Assembly: GCA_965217265.1 (NCBI GenBank)
Contig: CBDCHP010000004.1
Location: 162,229 to 226,228 of the forward strand
DNA: 64,000 nt
Reading direction: 5' to 3'
Source: JAGRGG01 sp965217265
Lineage (GTDB): Bacteria; Pseudomonadota; Alphaproteobacteria; Geminicoccales; Geminicoccaceae
This document shows, in pieces, positions 19,915 to 27,245 of this stretch. Position 1 is the stretch's first letter. Every line of letters starts with the position of its first letter. The notes beneath the pieces were generated by a model. That model was not told where the DNA came from. It worked only from the letters and a program-made list of their open reading frames with translations, and made no database searches. Made by a program: the position numbers and the translations under genes.

Positions 19915-20945
19915 TGGCAACGCGGCCGACGTCGGCGAAGGCTTCGCCCAAGCCCGCGTTCGACGTCTACGGGCTGCTCGCAACCTATGCGCCGTTGATC
20001 TTCCTCCTCGTGCTCATGGGCGTGTTCGCCGCCCTCGACCCGCGTTTTCTCAACCCGCTCAACCTGTTCAACGTGATGCGGCAGGTGTCGATCTTCGGCA
20101 TCCTCGCGATCGGCATGACCTTCGTCATCCTCACCCGCGGCATCGACCTCTCCGTCGGCTCGGTGGTGGCGTTCGCCGGGCTCGCCGCCGCCGCGGTCGC
20201 CAAAGGGGGGTTGGAGAACCGCTTCGCCGTCAGCCTCGGGGGAGAAACCGCTGGCTACGGCTGGCCGCTGGCGCTGTTGGGCGCGCTCGCGGTCGGTGCC
20301 GCCGCCGGTCTGATCCAGGGGCTCGCCATCACCAAGCTGCGCGTGCCGCCCTTCGTCGTCACCTTGGGCGGCATGTCGGCCTTCAGGGGCGCGGCCCTCA
20401 TGTTCGCCGGTGGCGGCCCGATCAGCGGCTTCGACGCCGGCTTTCGCTGGTGGGGCCAGGGCTACGTCGGGCCGGTGCCGGTGCCGGTGATCCTGTTCCT
20501 GGCGCTTGCCGTCGTCGCCCACGCGATCTTGCGCTACACGCGCTACGGTCGCCGCGTCTACGCCGTCGGCGGCAACCCCGAGGCGGCGCGGCTGTCGGGC
20601 ATCGACGTCGAGCGGACCACGCTCTCGGTCTACGTCCTGATCGGCCTGATGGCGGGCTTGGGCGGGTTCGTCCTCGCCTCGCGGCTGAACTCGGCCGAGG
20701 CCGTGGCGGGGGTGGGCTACGAACTGACCGTGATCGCGGGCGTCGTCATCGGCGGCACGTCGCTGTTCGGCGGGGTCGGCACGGTCTTCGGCACGGTGAT
20801 CGGCACGCTCCTGATCGGCGTGCTCTTGAACGGCCTCGTCCTCAACAACGTCAGCTCCTACGTCCAGCAGATCATCATCGGCGCCATCATCGTGCTCGCC
20901 GTCGCCTTCGACAGCTTCGTCAAGTCCCGCCGCCGGCGCCTTTGA
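19914..20945 (+). CDS. Sugar ABC transporter permease, RbsC-like
   Basis: This 343-residue membrane protein has about eight to ten hydrophobic segments and RbsC-family signatures, including MTFVILTRGIDLSVGSVVAF, PFVVTLGGMSAFRGAAL, YAVGGNPEAARLSGI and AGVVIGGTSLFGGVGT. It forms the transmembrane channel of the CUT2 importer. It is the last chromosomal gene before the prophage insertion site, ending 53 bases before the tRNA-Lys 5' half. Confidence 0.9.
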   Translation: MATRPTSAKASPKPAFDVYGLLATYAPLIFLLVLMGVFAALDPRFLNPLNLFNVMRQVSIFGILAIGMTFVILTRGIDLSVGSVVAFAGLAAAAVAKGGLENRFAVSLGGETAGYGWPLALLGALAVGAAAGLIQGLAITKLRVPPFVVTLGGMSAFRGAALMFAGGGPISGFDAGFRWWGQGYVGPVPVPVILFLALAVVAHAILRYTRYGRRVYAVGGNPEAARLSGIDVERTTLSVYVLIGLMAGLGGFVLASRLNSAEAVAGVGYELTVIAGVVIGGTSLFGGVGTVFGTVIGTLLIGVLLNGLVLNNVSSYVQQIIIGAIIVLAVAFDSFVKSRRRRL

Positions 20946-20998
20946 ACCGCCGGATCTTGACGCGCGGCCCCCACCTGTGCCACTTCGCCCCTGCCTTC

Positions 20999-21036
20999 GC
21001 GCCCCTAGCTCAATTGGCAGAGCAGCTGACTTTTAA
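20999..21036 (+). other. attL: attL core: 5' half of tRNA-Lys
   Basis: The 38 bases are identical to bases 1-38 of the intact tRNA-Lys at 58523, ending at the anticodon-loop TTTTAA; beyond it the sequence departs into phage DNA. This half keeps the original chromosomal upstream region, where a TTGACG (20957-20962) may be the old -35 box. Confidence 0.88.
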
Positions 21037-21089
21037 CGTTAAAGTCGGTTGGCTTAGTTTAGTTTTTGCAAGGACTTGCAGCGAATTAC

Positions 21090-21118
21090 GTTAGACTCGC
21101 CCGGTTTTGTTAGACTCC
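21090..21118 (+). other. Integrase arm-type sites, left end
   Basis: Two direct copies of GTTAGACTC(C) lie at 21090-21098 and 21109-21118, overlapping the last codons of int. The same word recurs near attR (58428-58436, one mismatch; 58489-58498, inverted). Their position beside both att cores fits integrase N-terminal-domain binding sites. Confidence 0.55.
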
Positions 21119-22215
21119 ACCCCCGTTTTCCAGCCGTCCATGACCGGAAAACTCCTCACCTCAAGGTTGCGCAGGCGCACGTCGTAGACGTCGAGGATGT
21201 GGTCGTTGCCCTGCCGCAGGTGTCCCGTCCACAGCCGCGCCTCGTCGTCGCCCAGCCCCGCCCCTATCAGCCAGCTCGTCGCCGTGCGGCGCAGGTCGTG
21301 GAAGGTGCAGCGCTCCGCCCCCTCGACCCGCGCCTTGTGCCGCCGCCACAGCGTGCGAAACCCGTCCTCGCTGTAGCGCCCGCCGCCTTGCGCGGTCAGC
21401 AGCCAGTCGCCGCGGCGCGGCTCGGCCGTCAGCGCCGCCTCCAGGTGCGGGTGGACCGGCAAGTGCAGCAGGTTGCCGGTCTTGCCCTGCACCACCCGCA
21501 GCATCCCGTCCTCGATCTGGTCCCAGCGCATGGCGAGGATGTCGCCCTGGCGCTGCACGGTGAACATCGCCAAGTGTGCGGCCAAGCCCGAGGGGTGCGG
21601 CAGGGCGAACGCGGCTTGGATCTGCGCGCGGCTCCACACCTGCCGCCGCGGGCGGTAGAGCCGCTCGATCATGCCCGCCACCGGGTTCAAGCCCTCGAAG
21701 CGCCCGCGCTTCCTCGCCCAGCCGAAGAGCCGGCGCAAAACGGCGAGCCTGCGATTGATGCTCTCCGCCCCGACGTCGCGGCGCTCCAGCATCTCGCGAA
21801 ACGCCACCACGGCCCTCGGCGTGACGTCGTACAGGTCCGCCAGCCCGAAATGCGTCGGCTCGCGCAGGTCGTCGATCAGCTTGACGCAGTCGCGCTTCGT
21901 TCGCGGCGCCAAGCGCGCGAAGTCGCGGCTGTCCAGATACGCCAGGCACAAGCTCTCGAACTCGGACGGCTCGCGGCCGCGCCAGGCGTCCAGGCGCGCG
22001 TTGAGCCGCTCGGCCGCGCGCATCGCCCCGGCCAAGTCGCGCCCCAAGGGCACCGCCTTCAGCCAGTCCGGGCGCAAGGGATTCTGCCGGTGCCGGGTCG
22101 GCGGCATCCAGTAGTAGCTGGGGCCGGTCGTCGTGTCGCGCACGACGAGGTGGCGGCAGACCCCTTTAGGTGGCCTGCCGGAGCGTCCGGAACCTCTTGA
22201 CGAGCGGGTTCTCAT
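21091..22215 (-). CDS. int: Phage integrase, tyrosine recombinase
   Basis: This up to 374-residue protein has all catalytic residues of a tyrosine recombinase: Arg in QRQGDILAMRW, Lys in VQGKTG, HDLRRTA (H-x-x-R), the TGHLRQG histidine and the nucleophile in VYDVR near the C-terminus. An N-terminal SAM-like core-binding domain lies at about residues 75-190. It would recombine the tRNA-Lys attB with attP. The ATG at 22215 overlaps the excisionase-like gene by about 50 bases; a later start is possible. The gene faces attL, the usual arrangement. Confidence 0.93.
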   Translation of the reverse strand: MRTRSSRGSGRSGRPPKGVCRHLVVRDTTTGPSYYWMPPTRHRQNPLRPDWLKAVPLGRDLAGAMRAAERLNARLDAWRGREPSEFESLCLAYLDSRDFARLAPRTKRDCVKLIDDLREPTHFGLADLYDVTPRAVVAFREMLERRDVGAESINRRLAVLRRLFGWARKRGRFEGLNPVAGMIERLYRPRRQVWSRAQIQAAFALPHPSGLAAHLAMFTVQRQGDILAMRWDQIEDGMLRVVQGKTGNLLHLPVHPHLEAALTAEPRRGDWLLTAQGGGRYSEDGFRTLWRRHKARVEGAERCTFHDLRRTATSWLIGAGLGDDEARLWTGHLRQGNDHILDVYDVRLRNLEVRSFPVMDGWKTGVESNKTGRV

Positions 22216-22423
22216 CGTCCGCCTCCGGCCCGTCCCCCATGATCCATCGCGTCACCTCGCCCTCCAGCCACTGGTCCCCCAGACCTCTGGCCCGTCGCTT
22301 CGGCCTTGGAAAGCCGTCGTGGCGCATCCGCGCGTTGATGTACTCGCGCGACGGCCAGCCGGTGCGCTCCAGTACGTCGCGCTCGCACAACAGCCGCGCC
22401 GCCGGTCCCCGCCGCTCAAGCAT
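22166..22423 (-). CDS. AlpA-like excisionase / DNA-binding protein
   Basis: This 85-residue protein resembles the AlpA/MerR-type winged-helix proteins: LLCERDVLERTGWPSREYINARMRHDGFP followed by a wing and LEGEVTRWI. Such proteins act as excisionases or as activators of int. It lies immediately before int on the same strand and overlaps it, and its own start overlaps the end of the upstream gene (22416-22418). The role as directionality factor is inferred from family and position. Confidence 0.75.
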   Translation of the reverse strand: MLERRGPAARLLCERDVLERTGWPSREYINARMRHDGFPRPKRRARGLGDQWLEGEVTRWIMGDGPEADDENPLVKRFRTLRQAT

Positions 22424-23084
22424 CCTCGCCCCCCCCGTGCAAGGCCCGGTGCCGGCGCACCAAGTCGCCCGCCAGCTCGGCCGCGCCCTCGGCGTGGCGC
22501 CGGACCGCGGCCGCCGCGGCCTCGGGGCCGTCGCCGCAGTCGACGGCGAAGCGGGCCCAGAAGCCCGCCAGCACCCGGCCCAGCGCCAGCCCCGCCACCG
22601 TCCGGCTGGCGCCGCCGGCCTCGCCCGTCGCCATCATCTTGAAGGCCAGGTCCTCGGCCGCGCGCCAGACCGCCTCGGGAGCCTGCCCCGCACTTGATGC
22701 GGGGGGCTCGATAGACGGTACATCGTCCACCGTTTCGGGAGGGGTGCCGGCGATCCGGGCGTCGACGCCGCGGACGATTTCGGCGGCATCCACCGCCGCG
22801 TCGCCGGCGTCCGTGGCCAGCGCCGCCGCGGCGTCCTCCGCCGTCTCGCCCGCCGCCAGCGCCAGCGTCGCGTACTCGGCCGCCAGCGCCCGCCACAACA
22901 CCCGGACCCGCTCGCCTTCGTCGCGCCCGACGCCCTTGGCCTCGAACAGGGCGTCGATGTCGAGCGCCGCCGCCCATGAATGCGCAGCGTTCATCCGTCC
23001 CGAAGATGGATCGGGGTTGCGGGCCCCGATCCATGGGCCTGCTTGGCCCCGAAGGGCCCCCGCCTCGTCGCTCTCGTCGCTCAT
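22416..23084 (-). CDS. Unknown phage protein between the recombination genes and xis/int
   Basis: This 222-residue alanine-rich, mostly helical protein has no recognised domain. Its ATG overlaps the stop of the Rad52-like gene (ATGA), so it belongs to the same operon. Two small palindromes lie inside its frame: an 11-bp stem (23006-23034) encoding the proline/glycine-rich stretch near residues 16-28, and a 7-bp stem (22686-22704) near residue 130. Both look like insertions tolerated in frame. A role in recombination is only suggested by the operon. Confidence 0.65.
   Translation of the reverse strand: MSDESDEAGALRGQAGPWIGARNPDPSSGRMNAAHSWAAALDIDALFEAKGVGRDEGERVRVLWRALAAEYATLALAAGETAEDAAAALATDAGDAAVDAAEIVRGVDARIAGTPPETVDDVPSIEPPASSAGQAPEAVWRAAEDLAFKMMATGEAGGASRTVAGLALGRVLAGFWARFAVDCGDGPEAAAAAVRRHAEGAAELAGDLVRRHRALHGGGEDA
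22686..22704. repeat. REP-like palindrome 1
   Basis: CCCCGCA-CTTGA-TGCGGGG, a 7-bp stem with a 5-base loop, lies inside the coding frame of the unknown gene at 22416-23084. Confidence 0.65.
23006..23034. repeat. Palindrome with an 11-bp stem in a coding frame
   Basis: ATGGATCGGGG and CCCCGATCCAT are perfect arms around a 7-base loop, near the N-terminus of the same unknown gene. The stem is longer than in the other REP-like units. Confidence 0.6.
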
Positions 23085-23968
23085 GCCGCCGCCAACTCCT
23101 CGTAACGCCGCCGCAGCCCGTTCGCCGCCCTGGTGTGCCCGTCCGCCGCGAGGCGCCGCACCAGCGGCAGCACCGCCCGCCGCCAGCACTCGTCCAGCCT
23201 GCCCTCGCCCGCCGCCGCCGCCAAGGCGCGCGCCGCCGCCGTGCCGACCTCGATCGGGTCGGTGCCGCGCACGTTCCGCCCGCTCCAGGTCAGGTAGTAG
23301 ACCCTGCCTGCCCCGGGCCTGCCCCGGACTTGATCCGGGGGCCTGACCGGGGGGCCGCCCGCCGCGGACGCTGTGGACGCTGCGGACGCTAGATTGCGGC
23401 CCTTGTCTGCGCGCGCGCGAACGGACGGGGAACAGGCGCCCTCGATCGCGTCCAGTTTGGCGCTGTCGCTCTGCCGCGCCTGGGTATTCGCATTGGCAGG
23501 AACCTTGTCGCGGTCCTTGTCGTAGAGGTCGAGGCCCATCGACGAGCCGAAGTAGCGAAACGCCCGCTTCATCGCGTCGGTCTCGGCCTCCTTCAACGCC
23601 CCCTCGTGCGCCTCGCCCGGCCGGCCGAGCGGCGCCGCGCCGTCGCCGAAGCCGAGGCCCTCGTGGACCACCTCCGTCTCGCCCGCCCAGACGGTGACGC
23701 GCACCTTGGCCATGTAGGCCGTCGTCCAGACTTTGTTGCCGTCGCCGTCCAGCCCCTCGCCCTCGCGAAGCAGGCGGACCTCCTCGATCGTCAGGTCCCA
23801 GCCCTCAAAGCCGAAGATGCGGTTGGCCTCGGCGATCACGCGCCAGCCCTCGACGTAGGACAGGGTCCGGCCCTTGGGCCCCCGCCGCGTCTTGACGTAA
23901 GCCGGGTCGAGCGCCGCCGCCAGCATCGCCCGCTGCTCTTCGCTGAATCCCTCGGTCTTGCTCGTCAT
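23081..23968 (-). CDS. Rad52/Rad22-type single-strand annealing protein
   Basis: This 295-residue protein has the Rad52_Rad22 core in residues about 15-160: SYVEGWRVIAEANRIFGFEGW, the EVRLL strand and EGALKEAETDAMKRAFRYFG. These proteins anneal single strands in phage recombination, here paired with the YqaJ exonuclease in the preceding gene. The C-terminal part (from about 180) is low-complexity and contains a REP-like palindrome (23322-23340) that codes for a Pro/Gly/Arg-rich stretch. ATG at 23966-23968 overlaps the yqaJ stop. Confidence 0.85.
   Translation of the reverse strand: MTSKTEGFSEEQRAMLAAALDPAYVKTRRGPKGRTLSYVEGWRVIAEANRIFGFEGWDLTIEEVRLLREGEGLDGDGNKVWTTAYMAKVRVTVWAGETEVVHEGLGFGDGAAPLGRPGEAHEGALKEAETDAMKRAFRYFGSSMGLDLYDKDRDKVPANANTQARQSDSAKLDAIEGACSPSVRARADKGRNLASAASTASAAGGPPVRPPDQVRGRPGAGRVYYLTWSGRNVRGTDPIEVGTAAARALAAAAGEGRLDECWRRAVLPLVRRLAADGHTRAANGLRRRYEELAAA
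23322..23340. repeat. REP-like palindrome 2
   Basis: CCCCGGA-CTTGA-TCCGGGG (7-bp stem, 5-base loop) sits inside the frame of the Rad52-like gene, in its C-terminal linker. Confidence 0.7.
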
Positions 23969-24906
23969 CGTTCCTCCCTCACGCTCAGGCGCCGATACCC
24001 ACAGCGCCCCTTGATGACCTCGCCCGCGATCGCCGCCCGGTCGGGCACGCCCGCCACCGCCGGCGCCTCGATGCGGTAGCCGCCGCAGCGCGCCCGGCCG
24101 GCGTCGCGCAGCCGCGCCAGCAGCCGGGCCTTGGCGGCGTCCTCCTCGGCCGCGGCCGCCCGCCGCCGCGCGCCGGCGTCGAGGAAGGCGGCGCACAAGC
24201 CCGGCACGGCCGGGTCGTCCAGGTCGAGCGGCGGCGCGCGGTTGGCGCACGGGAATTGGTCGCGCAAGGCGGCCAAGTCGGCCGCCGTGCCGTCGGGCTC
24301 GGGCGGGGTGCCGGCCTCGATGCTGGCCCAGAACGCCGCGACGCGGCGCTCGATCTCGGCGATGAGACCCGGCCGGGCGGCGTAGGCGTAGGGCGGGGCG
24401 AGGCGGTTGCCGCCGATCAGCGCGACGACGACGCCCCAGCCCATGCCGGTGCAGGCGAGCTGGTGCTGGAGCTGAAGCAGGACGTGCGGCGGCGGCTCGG
24501 CGTCGGTCCATTGCCGGCGGTGCGCCAGCCAGTCGGCGTTCTTGACCTCCATCACGCCGGGGCCGGGATGACCAAGCTCGGTCCCGTCCTCGACGTGGAA
24601 GTCGGTCGTCGCCGCCATGCCCTCGACGCGCGGGTGGCGCACCCACGCCCCCGGCTCGATCGAAAGGTCGTAGATCTCGGCGGCGCCGCCGGCGATCGCG
24701 GCCTCCAGCCGCAGCCCCCACGCCGGCCGCTCGCCGTCGACCACCGGCTCGGCCACGCGCCCGGCCTTCACCCCCCAAAGGGCGTAGCGGGACAGCGCGT
24801 AGGCCGGGGCGCAGCCGAACAGGGCGGCGACCTCGCTCGCCCCGACGACGCCGCGCCGGGCTTCGAGCCACGCCTCGCGGTCCGCGTGCGGGGAGACGGC
24901 GCTCAT
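23965..24906 (-). CDS. YqaJ-family phage exonuclease
   Basis: This 313-residue protein starts with the YqaJ motif REAWLEARRGVVGASEVAALFG and has the PD-(D/E)xK-type core: GLRLEAAIA, TTDFHVE and GVMEVKN, with QLQHQLACTG after it. It would chew one strand from double-strand ends and provide single strands for the Rad52-like partner encoded next. It is first gene of the leftward operon yqaJ, rad52-like, unknown, xis-like, int. ATG 24906 is preferred over 24927 because a ribosome site (GAAGG) precedes it. Confidence 0.85.
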   Translation of the reverse strand: MSAVSPHADREAWLEARRGVVGASEVAALFGCAPAYALSRYALWGVKAGRVAEPVVDGERPAWGLRLEAAIAGGAAEIYDLSIEPGAWVRHPRVEGMAATTDFHVEDGTELGHPGPGVMEVKNADWLAHRRQWTDAEPPPHVLLQLQHQLACTGMGWGVVVALIGGNRLAPPYAYAARPGLIAEIERRVAAFWASIEAGTPPEPDGTAADLAALRDQFPCANRAPPLDLDDPAVPGLCAAFLDAGARRRAAAAEEDAAKARLLARLRDAGRARCGGYRIEAPAVAGVPDRAAIAGEVIKGRCGYRRLSVREER

Positions 24907-24909
24907 GGG

Positions 24910-24926
24910 TGTGCCTTCAAGGCACA
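24910..24926 (-). promoter_or_regulatory. Hairpin covering the yqaJ ribosome-binding site
   Basis: TGTGCCTT and AAGGCACA form a perfect 8-bp inverted repeat with a one-base centre, ending three bases before the yqaJ start. In the leftward mRNA the likely Shine-Dalgarno bases GAAGG fall in the arm and centre, so the pairing could hide them. An operator for a dimeric regulator is the alternative reading. Confidence 0.5.
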
Positions 24927-24990
24927 TGGGGACGTTTCGTCCCGACGGCGGATCGGGTAGGAATGGGGTACTGTCGAGGGACCCGAACCG

Positions 24991-25227
24991 ATGATCGACA
25001 CGCTGGAGAGCTTCAAGGACCTCGTGGGCGTCGGCTTCACCGAGTCGCAGGCGCGCGCCCTCGTCGAGGTGGCCAAGGTCACCGGCGACCCGAAGCCCGA
25101 AGCGCCGTTCGACACGCTCGCCGTCTTTCGCAAGCTGGTCGCGGTCGGCTTCGACGAGCGCAAGGCCGAAGGGATCGCGGTCATCGCCCGCGATGTCTGG
25201 ATCAGCAACCTTCCGCGCACGGCGTGA
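24991..25227 (+). CDS. Small protein with a duplicated helical repeat
   Basis: This 78-residue protein consists of two copies of one unit: IDTLESFKDLVGVGFTESQA (residues 2-21) and FDTLAVFRKLVAVGFDERKA. The same D-T-L-x5-L-x3-G-x2-E-x2-A pattern opens the next gene, which is DUF1640-like. No membrane segment is present. The gene is divergent from yqaJ and translated together with the next gene (6-base gap). Function is unknown. Confidence 0.6.
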   Translation: MIDTLESFKDLVGVGFTESQARALVEVAKVTGDPKPEAPFDTLAVFRKLVAVGFDERKAEGIAVIARDVWISNLPRTA

Positions 25228-25233
25228 CGGCCG

Positions 25234-25479
25234 ATGGCGGCGGACCTGGACACGCTCGAACTCGCGCGGCGGCTCAAGGAGGCCGGGGTCGGCGAGGCCG
25301 AGGCCGAGATGCTGGCGAGCACCTTCCGCAAGCAGCAGCGGGAACTGCTCGCCGTCCTCGCCAGCAAGGACGATCTCAACAACGCGATCGAGAAGCTTGA
25401 ACTGCGCCTGACGATCAAGCTCGGCGCGATGATCGGGGCCGCCGCCGTCGGGCTCGGCATCCTGATGAAGCTGCTCTGA
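25234..25479 (+). CDS. DUF1640-like coiled-coil membrane protein
   Basis: This 81-residue protein has an N-terminal helix unit DTLELARRLKEAGVGEAEAE, a coiled-coil stretch with the DDLNNAIEKLELRL pattern and a C-terminal transmembrane helix (about 62-79). This layout is that of DUF1640/CCDC90-like small proteins common in alphaproteobacteria and their phages. Its role is unknown. Together with the preceding gene it shares the duplicated N-terminal unit. Confidence 0.65.
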   Translation: MAADLDTLELARRLKEAGVGEAEAEMLASTFRKQQRELLAVLASKDDLNNAIEKLELRLTIKLGAMIGAAAVGLGILMKLL

Positions 25480-25501
25480 GGCCGAGCGGCCCGGTCCCTC
25501 T

Positions 25502-25555
25502 GGGGCCTCCCGGCCCCAGCCCTTCGGGACGGATGGCTGGCTTCTTGCCAGCCAT
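25502..25555. terminator. Bidirectional terminator-like hairpins
   Basis: Two hairpins fill the gap between convergent genes: GGGGCC-TCCC-GGCCCC (25502-25517) and ATGGCTGGC-TTCTT-GCCAGCCAT (25533-25555). No long T-run follows on either strand, so termination strength is uncertain. Confidence 0.5.
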
Positions 25556-25585
25556 GGTGCGGCAAAACATCGCAGGCCGCGCCGC

Positions 25586-25834
25586 TCACAGGAAGTTCCG
25601 GCCGTGGAATTCGAGCTTGCCGTCGATGGCGAGCAGCTTGGCGCGCGCCTCGCTCAGGATCTGCTCCAAATCGGCGAACAGCCCCTCGACCTCGGGGGTG
25701 ACGGCGACGTCGTCGCCGGGGATCGCCGCGGCGGCGGCGTTCACCTTGGCCCACAGGTCCTGGCCGTAATCCGCTGCATTGTCGGCGGCTTTGTCTTCCG
25801 TCGCCTCAAGGGCTTGGCTGGCGTAGGTCAGCAT
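25586..25834 (-). CDS. Small unknown phage protein controlled by the left operator
   Basis: This 82-residue acidic helical protein (LTYASQALEATEDKAADNAADY...) has no recognised domain. A good ribosome site GGAGGAAACG precedes the ATG at 25834. Its upstream region contains two of the GACA-N3-TGTC-type sites, so it is probably the first gene of a repressor-controlled early transcript, in the position of lambda's N-side operon. Function is unknown. Confidence 0.6.
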   Translation of the reverse strand: MLTYASQALEATEDKAADNAADYGQDLWAKVNAAAAAIPGDDVAVTPEVEGLFADLEQILSEARAKLLAIDGKLEFHGRNFL

Positions 25835-25870
25835 CGCGTTTCCTCCAACGGGGTTGTTGGGGAGGTTACA

Positions 25871-25904
25871 AGACAATTTGTCTGCTATAAGAACGACAAT
25901 AAGT
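25871..25904. promoter_or_regulatory. Left operator pair of the lysogeny switch
   Basis: GACAATTTGTC (25871-25881) is a perfect GACA-N3-TGTC palindrome, and GACAATAAGTC (25894-25904) is a near copy. TATAGC on the minus strand between them could be the -10 of the leftward promoter for the gene at 25586-25834. Confidence 0.6.
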
Positions 25905-25948
25905 CTACAAAAGATGCAGCTAGGTGTGCCTCGGTTGCGGAAAAGGAA

Positions 25949-26206
25949 TCAGGCTACAGAGCCCCGTGGTTCGGAGGCACGCTTGGAGGCACGCCGAAAA
26001 AGGTCTGTCTCGGTGACGCCTACAATAAGGCAGAAGGCAGGGATTAGGCGGTGTGGAAGAGGGGTTCGCGTCTCATACTTCTGATAGTTGCCGAGGCTAA
26101 CGCGAAGAGCCGCTGCCATTTGCCGCTGCGTCCAGTCTTTTCGGGATCTCAAGTCCCTGATGGTCTCGCAGAACGCCACGGTGAAGGCGGATGAGGGCTC
26201 GGTCAT
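25949..26206 (-). CDS. XRE-family phage repressor (CI-like)
   Basis: This 85-residue protein contains one helix-turn-helix of the XRE/Cro-CI type: IRDLRSRKDWTQRQMAAALRVSLGNYQKYE (about residues 14-43). It lacks a C-terminal cleavable domain, so it resembles short repressors such as those of P22-C2-less or 434 Cro size. It lies between the two operator pairs and is divergent from the Cro-like gene, which supports a role as the lysogeny regulator. The ATG at 26206 is the first start that leaves the N-terminus of normal length. Confidence 0.75.
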   Translation of the reverse strand: MTEPSSAFTVAFCETIRDLRSRKDWTQRQMAAALRVSLGNYQKYETRTPLPHRLIPAFCLIVGVTETDLFRRASKRASEPRGSVA

Positions 26207-26226
26207 GCCCCATCGTCGAATTTGCA

Positions 26227-26275
26227 GACATTCTGTCAGCACCCAAGTGGTCTTCCCATCACACGACAAATTGTC
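26227..26275. promoter_or_regulatory. Right operator pair of the lysogeny switch
   Basis: GACATTCTGTC (26227-26237) and GACAAATTGTC (26265-26275) are two GACA-N3-TGTC palindromes in the 82-base gap between the repressor and the Cro-like gene, 38 bases apart start to start. Confidence 0.65.
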
Positions 26276-26288
26276 TAGGGTCGCTCGC

Positions 26289-26522
26289 ATGGACGAGAGA
26301 TCACTCATCGACAACATCGCTGCGTCGCTAGGCGTACTGCCGGGTGCAAGGCAGCGATGGCGCTCGCGCGGCCACGTCCCGCACCGCTGGCGGCTGCCGA
26401 TTCTGACGGAGGCGGGGCGCCGGGGGCTGTCGATCAACCCCGCCCTGTTCGACGACTACCGCCGTCTGCGCCGCGCCCCGACGGCCCGCCGCGCGCGCCA
26501 GCCCGAAGCGGTGAGCGCATGA
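26289..26522 (+). CDS. Cro/YdaS-like small DNA-binding protein
   Basis: This 77-residue basic protein has a predicted helix-turn-helix (SLIDNIAASLGVLPGARQRWRSRGHVPHRWR) similar to YdaS/Cro antirepressor-type proteins. It is divergent from the repressor across two shared operators, as cro is from cI. Promoting lytic development is inferred from this arrangement only. The start at 26289 follows the operator by 14 bases; no strong ribosome site is seen, so the message may be nearly leaderless. Confidence 0.65.
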   Translation: MDERSLIDNIAASLGVLPGARQRWRSRGHVPHRWRLPILTEAGRRGLSINPALFDDYRRLRRAPTARRARQPEAVSA

Positions 26523-26556
26523 GCGGGGGCGAGGAGACAGCCTGCCCGGAGCCTGT

Positions 26557-26573
26557 CCCCGACTCGATCGGGG
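26557..26573. repeat. REP-like palindrome 3
   Basis: CCCCGA-CTCGA-TCGGGG lies just downstream of the Cro-like gene, in a stretch that repeats the word GCCTG(C/T)CCC seen beside the other copies. Confidence 0.65.
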
Positions 26574-26583
26574 AACTCGAACG

Positions 26584-26610
26584 GGGGGCGGCGTGAGCGG
26601 GGGCGGGCTA
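26584..26610. repeat. 27-bp direct repeat, copy 1
   Basis: The 27 bases starting GGGGGCGGCGTGAGC and ending GGGCTA recur exactly at 27219-27245. In both copies the final CTA is the stop codon (minus strand) of the adjoining gene, DUF29 here and higA there. Confidence 0.75.
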
Positions 26611-27126
26611 AGCCCCCGGCACAGGCGGCCTGCCCGGAGCCTGCCCCGGGCTCGACCCGGGGACTTGATCGGGGGGCCACCAGTCGGGGTCGAGCACCTG
26701 GGCGAGGGTGTAGGGCCGGGCCTCGGGCAGGCGCGCGGCGGCGTCCCCCTCGCCGTAGAGGATCATCTTGCGGCGCACGGCCTCGCGGGCGTCGTTGAAG
26801 ACGGCGTCGATGCGCGCGGCGAGGTGGTTCTTCAACGTCGGCGTCAAGGCGCGGTCGAGCCGGACGCGGTAGTCGATGACCTCGGCCCCCCAGCCCCGCC
26901 GCGGGCCGCTCGCCGGCGAGTGCTCCAAGAGCAAGAGGTGCTGGACGATGATCTCGGCGAGGCTCTCGACGCGGCGGCGCTCGTTCGCGGCCATGCCGTC
27001 GATCTCCTCGATCAGGTGGGGGAAGTCGAGGCCGAGGCCGGGGTGCTTACGGGCGACGCCGCGCAGGCGGTCGGCCTCCTGCATCGCCCAGGCGTGCGGG
27101 TCGGTGTCGTAGAGCGTGTCAGCCAT
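26608..27126 (-). CDS. DUF29 family protein
   Basis: This 172-residue protein matches DUF29: YDTDPHAWAMQEADRLR, FPHLIEEIDGMAANERRRVESL, the QHLLLLEHSP helix and PYTLAQVLDPDWWP. DUF29 proteins are abundant in cyanobacteria and alphaproteobacteria, often in mobile regions; function is unknown. The last 20 or so residues after DPDWWP come from REP-like palindromic DNA (26644-26662) that has extended the normal C-terminus. It lies between two copies of a 27-bp repeat, suggesting it arrived as a cassette. Confidence 0.8.
   Translation of the reverse strand: MADTLYDTDPHAWAMQEADRLRGVARKHPGLGLDFPHLIEEIDGMAANERRRVESLAEIIVQHLLLLEHSPASGPRRGWGAEVIDYRVRLDRALTPTLKNHLAARIDAVFNDAREAVRRKMILYGEGDAAARLPEARPYTLAQVLDPDWWPPDQVPGSSPGQAPGRPPVPGA
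26644..26662. repeat. REP-like palindrome 4
   Basis: CCCCGGG-CTCGA-CCCGGGG sits inside the 3' end of the DUF29 gene and codes for its Pro/Gly-rich extra tail. Confidence 0.7.
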
Positions 27127-27218
27127 GGGCGTGTCTCCTACGCCGGGAAGATAGGCCGGGCGGGGGCGCGGGCGAAGCGTGGTCGCGGGCGCGGCGCACC
27201 GGGGTGTGATCGAAGGGC

Positions 27219-27245
27219 GGGGGCGGCGTGAGCGGGGGCGGGCTA
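27219..27245. repeat. 27-bp direct repeat, copy 2
   Basis: Exact second copy of the repeat at 26584-26610. It ends in the stop codon of higA. Confidence 0.75.
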
